The notes under the pieces: generated by a model | Seen by the model: only the letters and a program-made list of their open reading frames with translations | The model's database searches: none | What the model was told of the DNA's origin: nothing | Part shown: positions 48,216-55,819 of the stretch, in pieces | Layout: each line of letters opens with the position of its first letter | How positions within the stretch are numbered: the first letter of the stretch is position 1 | Translations under genes and position numbers: made by a program | NCBI RefSeq assembly: GCF_019645815.1 | Contig: NZ_CP080997.1 | Coordinates: 3,352,880-3,416,879 of the forward strand | Length of the DNA: 64,000 bases | Direction of reading: 5' to 3' | DNA from: Mycolicibacter heraklionensis | Lineage (GTDB): Bacteria; Actinomycetota; Actinomycetes; Mycobacteriales; Mycobacteriaceae

Positions 48216-49057
48216 CGTGCTCCCTCTCGCTCTACCAGCGGTTGCCACGCCAAACCTGCACCGGCGCTGTCGATGTAGCCGCCCGAGGGGGCGGCGAAAT
48301 GCGATCCGAGCAGCAGTGCCCGCTCGTCGGCGATACGGCGCAGCAAGGCCAGCCGACTGGCCCGAGCGGCGCTCGCGTCGACGTCGGGCAGGGCACTGAT
48401 CTCGGGCCGGCCGATCTGGCCGGGATGGTGCACGACGTCGCCGCTGATGTAGGCGACGTCGCCGGCGGACTCGATGCGCACCGACACATGACCGGGGGTG
48501 TGACCGGCGGTGGGGACGAGCCTGATCGTCTCGGTCAGCTGATGATCCGGGGCCACCAACCGGAGCTTGCCGTGCTGCGCCAGGGGTGCGACGCATTCGG
48601 GCGCCACCCGGTCCTCACCGGTGAACTCACACCAGTGCGCGTGCTCGGCCGCGGTCACCAGATAGTCGGCGTTGGGAAATGTCGGCACCCACTGCCCGGC
48701 CTGCTCGACGGTATTGCGACCGGCGTGATCGCGGTGCAGGTGCGTGCACACCACGGCCGTGATGTCGCCGGGCGACAATCCCGTGGCCGCCAACGACTCC
48801 TCGAAGCGGTCCGGCATGTTCCGGGTCCGCAGGAAGCTCTCGGCGAAGCAGGTGTCGACGAGCACGCGCGACGGCCCGGACTCGATCAGATAGGACTGGA
48901 TCGCCATCAGGATGTTGCCCGAGGCGTCGCAATACTCCGGCAGCGAATCGTCCGCGAAGCACTCAAGTGCTCCGGCGAACAGCCGGGAGGGTGGGATCGG
49001 GATGACCGCCTGGGCAACCGCATGGATGTCAACGTCGCCGACAGTCCAGTGCTGCAC
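48212..49057 (-). CDS. Metallo-beta-lactamase-fold hydrolase
   Basis: 281 residues from GTG 49057 (N-terminus QHWTVGDVDIHAVAQ). Metal-binding motif THLHRDHAG (HxHxDH), a later GHTPGHVS, and YISGDVVHHP with further ligands. Similar proteins hydrolyse lactones, thioesters or phosphoesters. First gene of a two-gene unit with the CYP125-like P450 (ATGA overlap) and divergent from the GntR gene. It is part of the proposed catabolic cluster 46962-53032. Confidence 0.8.
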   Translation of the reverse strand: MQHWTVGDVDIHAVAQAVIPIPPSRLFAGALECFADDSLPEYCDASGNILMAIQSYLIESGPSRVLVDTCFAESFLRTRNMPDRFEESLAATGLSPGDITAVVCTHLHRDHAGRNTVEQAGQWVPTFPNADYLVTAAEHAHWCEFTGEDRVAPECVAPLAQHGKLRLVAPDHQLTETIRLVPTAGHTPGHVSVRIESAGDVAYISGDVVHHPGQIGRPEISALPDVDASAARASRLALLRRIADERALLLGSHFAAPSGGYIDSAGAGLAWQPLVEREGAR

Positions 49058-49093
49058 GCCATGGTCCCCTTCTCGCAGGGCGATCGTATGCCA

Positions 49094-49119
49094 CGAATCA
49101 TTTGGAAGTGACTGATTCG
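49094..49119. promoter_or_regulatory. Inverted repeat between MBL and GntR genes
   Basis: CGAATCA (49094-49100) and TGATTCG (49113-49119) are a perfect 7-bp inverted repeat with a 12-nt spacer, in the 103-bp gap between the divergent units. It is a candidate operator for the FadR-type regulator that starts at 49161. Confidence 0.55.
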
Positions 49120-49160
49120 AGGAACCGGAGGAACGAAGGCGGGTCTGGCACACTCGACCC

Positions 49161-49949
49161 GTGGCAGCACCCACCATTCGCTTTCGCCGGCTGGCCGAAC
49201 AGGTCGCCGACGAGCTTCGTCGGCGCATCGTCGCCGGCGAACTCACCGACGACCATGTGCTCCCCAAAGAGGACGAACTGCTGGTCGAGTTCGCCATCAG
49301 CAAGCCGTCGTTGCGCGAAGCCATGCGGATCCTCGAGGCCGAGGGCCTGCTCACCGTGCGCCGCGGCAAACGGGGCGGCGCCGTGATCCATCGGCCCACT
49401 CCAGCAAACGTCGCCTACACCATGGGCCTGGTCCTGGGTTCGCAACAGGTCAGCCTCGCCGACGTCGGGACCGCGCTTCTGCAGGTCGAACCGGCCTGTG
49501 CGGCGCTGTGCGCGGGGCGCCCGGACCGAAAGAGCACGGTGGTGCCGATTCTGCGCCGGTTGCATGAGGAATCGGTGGCTGCGGTCGACGACTTGCAAAA
49601 GGTCACCTCCGCCAGCCGTCGCTATCACGAAGCGCTCGTCACGCACTGCGGCAACACCACCATGCTCGTCATGGCGGGCGCACTCGAAGCCCTCTGGTCG
49701 GCTCACGAGCAAAGCTGGTCCAGTCAGGTCACCGACCATTCGACGGTGCCAGTTCCGGAGCGGCGCGCTGTCCTGGAGGACCACCGCCAGGTGATCGACG
49801 CTATCGATGTCGGCGACGCCCAACGGGCCCGCGACCTCGCCGCGGCCCACCTGCTGCACGCCCAGCACTACCCCGGCCGCTCGGGAATCGTCGACCCCGC
49901 CATGGTTCGTCCCCGCGGAGTCCCCGGCGCCGGAGACAACGAGCACTGA
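49161..49949 (+). CDS. FadR-subfamily GntR transcriptional regulator
   Basis: 262 residues from GTG 49161. Winged helix near 10-75 with LPKEDELLVEFAISKPSLRE and GLLTVRRGKRGGAVI; FCD domain about 95-240, with SRRYHEALVTHCGN and HRQVIDAIDVGDAQRARDLA. Stands between two divergent catabolic units and probably senses the pathway substrate. It is separate from the class II aldolase gene by 51 bp, same strand. Confidence 0.87.
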   Translation: MAAPTIRFRRLAEQVADELRRRIVAGELTDDHVLPKEDELLVEFAISKPSLREAMRILEAEGLLTVRRGKRGGAVIHRPTPANVAYTMGLVLGSQQVSLADVGTALLQVEPACAALCAGRPDRKSTVVPILRRLHEESVAAVDDLQKVTSASRRYHEALVTHCGNTTMLVMAGALEALWSAHEQSWSSQVTDHSTVPVPERRAVLEDHRQVIDAIDVGDAQRARDLAAAHLLHAQHYPGRSGIVDPAMVRPRGVPGAGDNEH

Positions 49950-50000
49950 CCGGCGCGGCGGCGGCGTTGACGGCCGCGCTTATTTCCATATGATTTGTTC

Positions 50001-50786
50001 ATGACGGAGTCCGTCGACGTCCAGTACGCCCGTCCCGGCGGCTCAGCGGTCTGGTCGCCGTCGGTGGTCCCGCCGATCGGCGTCGAGCTCAGCAACACCC
50101 AGGCACTGGCCGTCGCGTTTCGCCATCTCGCCGACATCGGCTTCGCCGAGAACATGGCCGGCCACATCACCTGGCAGCCCGACGGTCAGACCGAGATGCT
50201 GGTCAATCCGTGGGGACTGTGGTGGGCCGAACTCACCGCCTCCGACATCTGCACCGTCGACGAGGACGCCCGCGTGGTCGCGGGCCGATGGGATGTCACG
50301 CCCGCCATTCATATCCACACCGAACTGCACCGCGCCCGCCCCGACGCTCGCGTGGTGATCCACAACCACCCCTACTACGTGAGCCTGTTGGCGTCGCTGC
50401 AGACGCTGCCCGAGCTGGTGCACCAGACGGGCTCGCTGTTCCTCGACGACCTGTGCTTCGTCGACACCTACGACGGCGAGGTGGACACCGCTTCGCGGGC
50501 CCGGGATCTCGCCGGCCGCATCGGCGGCGCAAACCTGGCGATTCTGGCCTCACACGGGGTGATCGCCACCGGGCGCACCCTGGCCGAGGCGGTCTATCGG
50601 TGCGCGACCATCGAGCGGGTGTGCAAGCTGGCCTACCACGTGATGCTGACCGGCCGGCGACCCACACCGATGAAGCGATCCGACATGGCCGGGATGCAGG
50701 CGTCGTTGATCGAACGCGCCGCCGACGTGTACTGGGCAGGCGCGGCCCGCATGATCATCAAGGCCGACCGCCGGGTGCTGGACTAG
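50001..50786 (+). CDS. Class II aldolase/adducin-family protein
   Basis: 261 residues from ATG 50001. The zinc-binding HIHTELHRARPDARVVIHNH motif and a third His in ASHGVIATG are present, with the early FRHLADIGFAENMAGHIT block. Members cleave or epimerise phosphosugars, but many soil-actinobacterial members act in degradative pathways on other carbonyl compounds. Followed after 3 bp by the amidohydrolase gene, so cotranscribed. Confidence 0.85.
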   Translation: MTESVDVQYARPGGSAVWSPSVVPPIGVELSNTQALAVAFRHLADIGFAENMAGHITWQPDGQTEMLVNPWGLWWAELTASDICTVDEDARVVAGRWDVTPAIHIHTELHRARPDARVVIHNHPYYVSLLASLQTLPELVHQTGSLFLDDLCFVDTYDGEVDTASRARDLAGRIGGANLAILASHGVIATGRTLAEAVYRCATIERVCKLAYHVMLTGRRPTPMKRSDMAGMQASLIERAADVYWAGAARMIIKADRRVLD

Positions 50787-50789
50787 CTC

Positions 50790-52058
50790 ATGAAGTCGAT
50801 CGACGAGCTCAGCTCCGACCTGAGCTTCACCACCGCCAAGGCCGGCGCCGAGCGCACCGTGACGTTCCTGCCCGAACCACCACGCGCGCAACGGCGCTAC
50901 ACGGTGATCTCGGTAGACGATCACATCGTCGAACCCCCGGACACCTTTCAGGGCCGGGTGCCGCGCAAACTCGCCGACCGGGCGCCGAGGGTGATCGAGA
51001 CCGACACCGGCGGCCAGACCTGGATGTATGACGGCCAGTCGCTGCCCAACGTCGGATTCAACGCGGTGGTGGGACGTCCGGTCTCGGAGTACGGCTTCGA
51101 GCCGGCCCGATTCGATGAGATGCGCCGTGGCGCTTGGGATATTCATGCACGGGTCAAGGACATGGACCTCAACGGCGTCTACGCGTCGCTGAACTTTCCC
51201 TCCTTCCTGCCCGGGTTCGCCGGTCAGCGCCTACAGCTGGCGACCGACGACCGTGAGTTGGCGCTGGCCTCGGTGCGGGCGTGGAACGACTGGCACCACG
51301 AGGTGTGGGCCGGTTCTTACCCGGACCGCATCATCGGCTGTCAGCTGCCCTGGTTGCTGGATCCCGAAGTCGGGGCGGCCATGATCCACGAGAACGCCGA
51401 AAGAGGCTTTCGCGCCATCACTTTCAGCGAGAACCCGGCCATGCTGGGGCTGCCGACCATTCACTCCGGGCATTGGGACCCGATGATCGCCGCCTGCGCC
51501 GAAACAGGCACCGTGGTCAATCTGCACATCGGGTCGTCGGGCACCTCGCCGTCGACAACCGACGACGCCCCGCCCGACGTCGCCGGCGTCCTGTTCTTCG
51601 CCTACGCCATCTCCGCCGCGGTCGACTGGTTGTACTCGGGGTTGCCCAGCCGCTTCCCCGAGTTGAAGATCTGCCTGTCCGAGGGTGGGATCGGCTGGGT
51701 CGCAGGGCTGCTGGACCGCCTCGACCACATGCTGAGCTATCACGAGATGTACGGAACCTGGAAGGCACTCGGTGAGACGCTCTCCCCGGCCGAGGTGCTG
51801 CAACGCAACTTCTGGTTCTGCGCGGTCGAGGATCAGTCGTCGTTCTGCCAGCACGAGCGCATCGGCACCGACCACATCATGCTGGAAGCCGACTACCCGC
51901 ACTGCGACTCGACGTGGCCGAACACTCAGCAGGTGATCCATGAGGAGATCGGGCACCTTCCCCCCGAGGTGATCCGGAAGTTCACCTGGGAGAACGCATC
52001 TCGCCTCTACCAGCATCCGGTGCCCGAAGCGGTCCAACACGACCCGGATGCGTTCTAA
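50790..52058 (+). CDS. Amidohydrolase family 2 (ACMSD-type) metal-dependent hydrolase
   Basis: 422 residues. TIM-barrel amidohydrolase with the first metal motif as VDDHIVEPPDTF, central His in NLHIGSSGTSP, and the terminal Asp/His region MLEADYPHCDSTWP. In these enzymes the second His of the usual HxH motif is often replaced, as here (DDH). Related proteins decarboxylate or hydrolyse ring-cleavage products. Gap of 3 bp to the aldolase and 2 bp to the dehydrogenase genes: a tight operon. Confidence 0.87.
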   Translation: MKSIDELSSDLSFTTAKAGAERTVTFLPEPPRAQRRYTVISVDDHIVEPPDTFQGRVPRKLADRAPRVIETDTGGQTWMYDGQSLPNVGFNAVVGRPVSEYGFEPARFDEMRRGAWDIHARVKDMDLNGVYASLNFPSFLPGFAGQRLQLATDDRELALASVRAWNDWHHEVWAGSYPDRIIGCQLPWLLDPEVGAAMIHENAERGFRAITFSENPAMLGLPTIHSGHWDPMIAACAETGTVVNLHIGSSGTSPSTTDDAPPDVAGVLFFAYAISAAVDWLYSGLPSRFPELKICLSEGGIGWVAGLLDRLDHMLSYHEMYGTWKALGETLSPAEVLQRNFWFCAVEDQSSFCQHERIGTDHIMLEADYPHCDSTWPNTQQVIHEEIGHLPPEVIRKFTWENASRLYQHPVPEAVQHDPDAF

Positions 52059-52060
52059 GG

Positions 52061-53032
52061 GTGGCCGCCTCGCTGACACCGCTGCGTATCGCGGTGCTCG
52101 ACGATTACCAGGGCATCGCCGGCACGGTGGACTGGTCGCCTATCCCGCGGCGCGTGGATCTGCTGGCGATTCGCGAGCACCTCGATCCCGGCGAGGAACT
52201 CATCGCCCGGTTGGCCGACCGCGAGGTGGTGGTGGCGATGCGCGAACGCACGCCGATCAACGCCGATCTGCTGGCCCGGCTGCCGTCGTTGAAATTGCTG
52301 GTCACCACGGGGCCGTTCAACGCCGCGATCGACGTGACCGCCGCCCACCGGCTCGGGATCATCGTGTGTGGCACCGGCGGCACCATCACGCCGACGGTCG
52401 AACTCACCTGGGCGTTGATCCACGCCCTGCAACGTCATCTGATCGTCGAGGACGCGGCAGTTCGCGCCGGCCGATGGCAACAGACGGTCGGCGCTGATCT
52501 GGCCGGCGCGACGCTCGGGCTGGTGGGGCTGGGCCGAATCGGCCGGCGGGTCGCGGCGGTGGGCCACGCCTACGGCATGCGAGTGACGGCGTGGAGCCCG
52601 CACCTGACCCCGGAGCGGGCCGCCGAGGCCCAGGCGCAGCTGCTGGACCGACGCGCTTTGTTCGAGACCGCCGACGTCGTGTCGATTCACATGGTGCTCT
52701 CCGAGGCGACCCGGGGGCTCGTCGGTCGAGACGAGCTGGCCGTGATGAAGTCCAGCGCGATCGTCGTCAACACCTCACGGGGCGGGTTGATCGATGAGGC
52801 CGCGCTGATCGACGCACTGCGCACCAACCGGATCCGTGGCGCCGGGCTCGACGTCTACGACCAGGAGCCGCTGCCGGCCGGGCACCCGCTGACCACGCTG
52901 GACAACACCGTCCTGACCCCGCACCTGGGCTACGTGACCGAGAACTGCATGAACGTGTTTTATCGCGATATCGTCGATGACATCGTCGCTTACTGCGCCG
53001 GCACTCCGCGGCGGCTGGTGAAAGTTCAATGA
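52061..53032 (+). CDS. D-2-hydroxyacid dehydrogenase
   Basis: 323 residues from GTG 52061. NAD-binding GLVGLGRIGRRVAAVGHAYG near residue 155, catalytic Arg in VVNTSRGGLID, Glu in GLDVYDQEPLP and His in LTPHLGYVTE. It would interconvert a 2-keto acid and a D-2-hydroxy acid, a reasonable last step after hydrolase and aldolase action. End of the operon; an AT-rich stretch and hairpin follow. Confidence 0.9.
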   Translation: MAASLTPLRIAVLDDYQGIAGTVDWSPIPRRVDLLAIREHLDPGEELIARLADREVVVAMRERTPINADLLARLPSLKLLVTTGPFNAAIDVTAAHRLGIIVCGTGGTITPTVELTWALIHALQRHLIVEDAAVRAGRWQQTVGADLAGATLGLVGLGRIGRRVAAVGHAYGMRVTAWSPHLTPERAAEAQAQLLDRRALFETADVVSIHMVLSEATRGLVGRDELAVMKSSAIVVNTSRGGLIDEAALIDALRTNRIRGAGLDVYDQEPLPAGHPLTTLDNTVLTPHLGYVTENCMNVFYRDIVDDIVAYCAGTPRRLVKVQ

Positions 53033-53147
53033 CACGGTCACGCTGTTTCTGATAACAGCTTTTCGTAACAGTACCATCGCATCAGAATAACGGTTCCACA
53101 AATAAATTCTGGCCCACTAATTTCAGAGTCAGGCCGCAACAGAAAAA

Positions 53148-53174
53148 GGTCCGCGAACATAATGTTCGCGGACC
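53148..53174 (-). terminator. Intrinsic terminator, 13-bp arms, T-tract on minus strand
   Basis: GGTCCGCGAACAT (53148-53160) and ATGTTCGCGGACC (53162-53174) are perfect complements around one base, so about 12 bp would pair around a small loop. On the minus strand the stem is followed by TTTTTCT, an unusually canonical intrinsic terminator for a mycobacterium. It lies 15 bp after the stop of the minus-strand gene at 53190 and could serve the plus-strand operon as well. Confidence 0.85.
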
Positions 53175-53189
53175 CTCTTCTGGCACGTG

Positions 53190-53642
53190 TTACTTAGTGC
53201 CGCCGGCCAGACCGATAGGGGCGCTGATGACGTCAGTCATCAATCCCGCGATAGGACTGGCCGCAGCGGCGCCGGCCGGTCCCGGCGCCACCAGCGGCAC
53301 GGGCGGCGGCAATCCGGGCACCACCGGAATGGGGGCAATCGGAATCGGGGGCACCGGCCCCGGCAGCCCCATCGGCACAGGTCCAGCAAGAGTGGTCAGG
53401 TCAGCCGCGGCCGGCCCACAGGGCACCCCGGCGGCGGCCGCCAACGTCGCGTCGGCCGGCGCCGCAATGGGCGCCGCACCGTCAGCGGAGGAGAGAGCGA
53501 CCACACCACCTGCACACACCGGCCCCCCGAGGGGCAGGAACGCGACAGGAGCAGCACCCACCTGGCCGCTGAAAATCAACCCGCCTGCATAAAAGCCGAT
53601 CCCGGCGAATATCGCTTTTCCGAGTCTCCCGAGGCTCTTCAC
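53190..53642 (-). CDS. Small exported Pro/Ala-rich protein, function unknown
   Basis: About 150 residues from GTG 53642, with GGAG 6 bases before it. A hydrophobic N-terminus (GRLGKAIFAGIGFYAGGLIF) is a signal peptide or anchor, followed by a mature part rich in Ala, Pro, Gly and Val (PIPIAPIPVVPGLPPPVP), with two or three Cys. I recognise no family. Both flanks are AT-rich against the local background, and the gene stands next to tRNA-Ala. Confidence 0.65.
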   Translation of the reverse strand: MKSLGRLGKAIFAGIGFYAGGLIFSGQVGAAPVAFLPLGGPVCAGGVVALSSADGAAPIAAPADATLAAAAGVPCGPAAADLTTLAGPVPMGLPGPVPPIPIAPIPVVPGLPPPVPLVAPGPAGAAAASPIAGLMTDVISAPIGLAGGTK

Positions 53643-53744
53643 GTAAACTCCGATGATTAGTATCCAGCCCCCCCGGACACGCAATCTTACGACTGCAAAA
53701 GAACCGTATCACAGGCTTGTAAGTTACCGGGCCGGCCAATTGAC

Positions 53745-53759
53745 TCGTTACCGTAACGA
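53745..53759. promoter_or_regulatory. 15-bp palindrome in AT-rich upstream region
   Basis: TCGTTAC-C-GTAACGA is perfect over 7 bp each side. It lies 100 bp upstream of the small exported protein gene and 95 bp from the tRNA. It is a plausible operator for an unlinked regulator. Confidence 0.45.
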
Positions 53760-53854
53760 TGCGGATCGGCGGTCGTGACCCTGTGTTCACCAAACGGTCT
53801 GGTCACAATTCTGCGCGATCAGCACAGCGTGAACGGAATACCCATCGAAATGAG

Positions 53855-53927
53855 TGGAGCTAAGGGGACTCGAACCCCTGACCCCCACACTGCCAGTGTG
53901 GTGCGCTACCAGCTGCGCCATAGCCCC
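53855..53927 (-). tRNA. tRNA-Ala (anticodon GGC)
   Basis: The minus strand folds as a standard cloverleaf: acceptor GGGGCTA/TAGCTCC with discriminator A, D arm GCGC-AGCTGGTA-GCGC, anticodon arm CCACA-CTGGCAG-TGTGG with anticodon GGC, and T arm AGGGG-TTCGAGT-CCCCT. CCA is not encoded. Confidence 0.95.
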
Positions 53928-53999
53928 GCGTTGTCGTGCTCATCGAAGCTACACCACAGCCGCACCAAGGTTCAAAACAGCTACTCCGTCGGCCTGTGT

Positions 54000-54449
54000 T
54001 CAGGCCGGATGCTGGGTCTGATGCAGCCCGTAGGGCACCGCGTCGAGCAGCGTCACCGTCACGTTGGCCCCGCTGGGCACCTGGTAAGTGCGCTCCTCCC
54101 CTGGCCGGGCTCCGGTGATCGCCATGCCCAACGGCGACTGCGGCGAGTACACCTCCAACCCGCTCTGGTCGTCGTCGCGAACCCCGAGCAGGAAGGTCTC
54201 GGTGTCTCCATCGCTGTAGCGGACGGTGAGCACCATGCCGGGCTCGGCGACCCCGTCGTCGGGCGGGTCCTGTCCGACCACCGCGACCGCCAACAGGTCG
54301 TGGATCTGATGGATCCGGGCCTGGCGAGCTTGTTGGTCACTGATGTCTTCGCCACCCGAAACGGGCTGCGGTGCAGATAATTCCGCTAACTCGGCCAGCA
54401 GCCGATCCTTGGTCTGCTGGGTCATCCAGACACCGTGCGTATCAGTCAT
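54000..54449 (-). CDS. GreA/GreB-family elongation factor-like protein
   Basis: 149 residues from ATG 54449. The C-terminal domain has the Gre/FKBP-like fold (SPLGMAITGARPGEERTYQV). The N-terminal part (about 1-60) is much shorter than the Gre coiled coil and has acidic DD/EDIS residues, but a true GreA tip cannot be confirmed. It resembles the mycobacterial Gre-family factor (Rv3788), which binds the RNA polymerase secondary channel without full cleavage activity. Role is inferred. Confidence 0.75.
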   Translation of the reverse strand: MTDTHGVWMTQQTKDRLLAELAELSAPQPVSGGEDISDQQARQARIHQIHDLLAVAVVGQDPPDDGVAEPGMVLTVRYSDGDTETFLLGVRDDDQSGLEVYSPQSPLGMAITGARPGEERTYQVPSGANVTVTLLDAVPYGLHQTQHPA

Positions 54450-54503
54450 CGACAGTTCTCCTTTGCAACAGCATTTGATTCGAAACTCACCGACCCGAGC
54501 GGG

Positions 54504-55760
54504 TCAGCGCAAGGGGTCGAGGTCGCGCAGCACGGCGGATTGTTTGCCGGTGGTGATCTGCTCGGCCAGCAATCGTCCCGTCACCGGTCCGTGCGTCATG
54601 CCCCACATTCCGTGCCCGCCGGCGACGTAGACGGTGCGCGGGCACACCTCCCCCACCAGGGGCCGCCCATCGGGGCTGACGGGGCGTGGACCCACCCACA
54701 CGTCGGTGCGCTCGTCCCAGCGCACACCGTCGAGCAACGGTCGGGCGGCGGCGACGATGGCTTCGACGCGGGCCGGGACAATCGGGGCGTCGGGATCGCC
54801 GAACTCCATGGTGCCGGCGATCCGAAGCCGGGCGTTCAACGGCGTGCAGGCCACCCGGGCATCCGGCAGGTAGATCGGCCCGGTGACCGGCCCGTCGACC
54901 GGTACCGAGAAGGAGTAGCCGCGCCCGGCCCGCACCGGCACCCGAATCCAGCGCGCTGCCAGCCGGGACAGCCAGGCGCCGCTGGCGATCACCGCCGCAT
55001 CCGCCGTCAAGGTGGTGCCGTCGCGGCTGGTCACAGCCACACCGTCACCGTTCGGCGCCACGTCGGCGACGTCGAGAATGTGCAGGACGCCGCCGCGCTG
55101 CACCACCGCACGACCCAGCGCGGTCACGAACCGCCCCGGGTCCAGGAAGCGCTGGCCGTCGATCTGCACCCCGGCGGCCACCGCCGAGGACGCCAGCGGC
55201 ACCCGCTCGGCCAGCGCCGCACCGGTCAGTTCGGTGCCGAACACCGGCTGCCCGGCCTCGGAGAACCGGCGCAGCTCGTCGAGCAAGCGCTCGGCGTCGG
55301 CCGAGGTGCGAAAGATCGCGGTGATCGGGGCATCGGTGATCGGGGCGTCCACCCCATTGGCGAGCAGAACGTCGTATGCCTCAATGCATTCCGCGCTCAG
55401 AGGCGCATTCGCCCGCACCGCCCGGCGCCAGGCCGCAGGGCGGCTGTTGGCGGCAAAGCGCGCCAAGAACGTCCACAGCGCCGGGCCGGCGTTCAGCGGG
55501 ACCTGCAGCGGCGCGGTCCGGCTCAGCAGGGACCGCAGCCCGAAGCGTAGGTTGGCGGGCTCGTTGAGGGGAATCGCCAGTGCCGGGGAGATCCAGCCGG
55601 CATTGCCCCACGAGGAGCCGGCCGCGACGCCGACCCGGTCGACCACGGTGACTTCGACACCGCGCTCCTGCAAAAACCAGGCGGTGGACAACCCGACGAT
55701 GCCGGCGCCCACCACGATCACCGACCGTGGCGCACCTTCGATCCGGTTGGCCGCACCCAT
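54504..55760 (-). CDS. FAD-dependent amino-acid oxidoreductase (DadA-like)
   Basis: 418 residues. FAD-binding VVGAGIVGLSTAWFLQERGV near residue 15, the DAO-family GSSWGNAGWISPAL stretch, and the C-terminal HGMWGMTHGPVTGRLLAEQI. This follows DadA-type D-amino-acid dehydrogenases, which deaminate D-amino acids at the membrane. Next upstream (59 bp) is the PucR-type regulator on the same strand; PucR/CdaR proteins often control amino-acid or purine catabolism, fitting a regulator-enzyme pair. Confidence 0.82.
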   Translation of the reverse strand: MGAANRIEGAPRSVIVVGAGIVGLSTAWFLQERGVEVTVVDRVGVAAGSSWGNAGWISPALAIPLNEPANLRFGLRSLLSRTAPLQVPLNAGPALWTFLARFAANSRPAAWRRAVRANAPLSAECIEAYDVLLANGVDAPITDAPITAIFRTSADAERLLDELRRFSEAGQPVFGTELTGAALAERVPLASSAVAAGVQIDGQRFLDPGRFVTALGRAVVQRGGVLHILDVADVAPNGDGVAVTSRDGTTLTADAAVIASGAWLSRLAARWIRVPVRAGRGYSFSVPVDGPVTGPIYLPDARVACTPLNARLRIAGTMEFGDPDAPIVPARVEAIVAAARPLLDGVRWDERTDVWVGPRPVSPDGRPLVGEVCPRTVYVAGGHGMWGMTHGPVTGRLLAEQITTGKQSAVLRDLDPLR

Positions 55761-55819
55761 TACTCCATGATGCGACGGTGGTCAGATACCCGGTTTAACC
55801 GAATCGCACAACAGCGGCG

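Noticed and set aside
53820..53990. Phage attachment site at tRNA-Ala
   Set aside because: No copy of the tRNA 3' end and no integrase gene were seen in the window, so integration at this tRNA is not supported.
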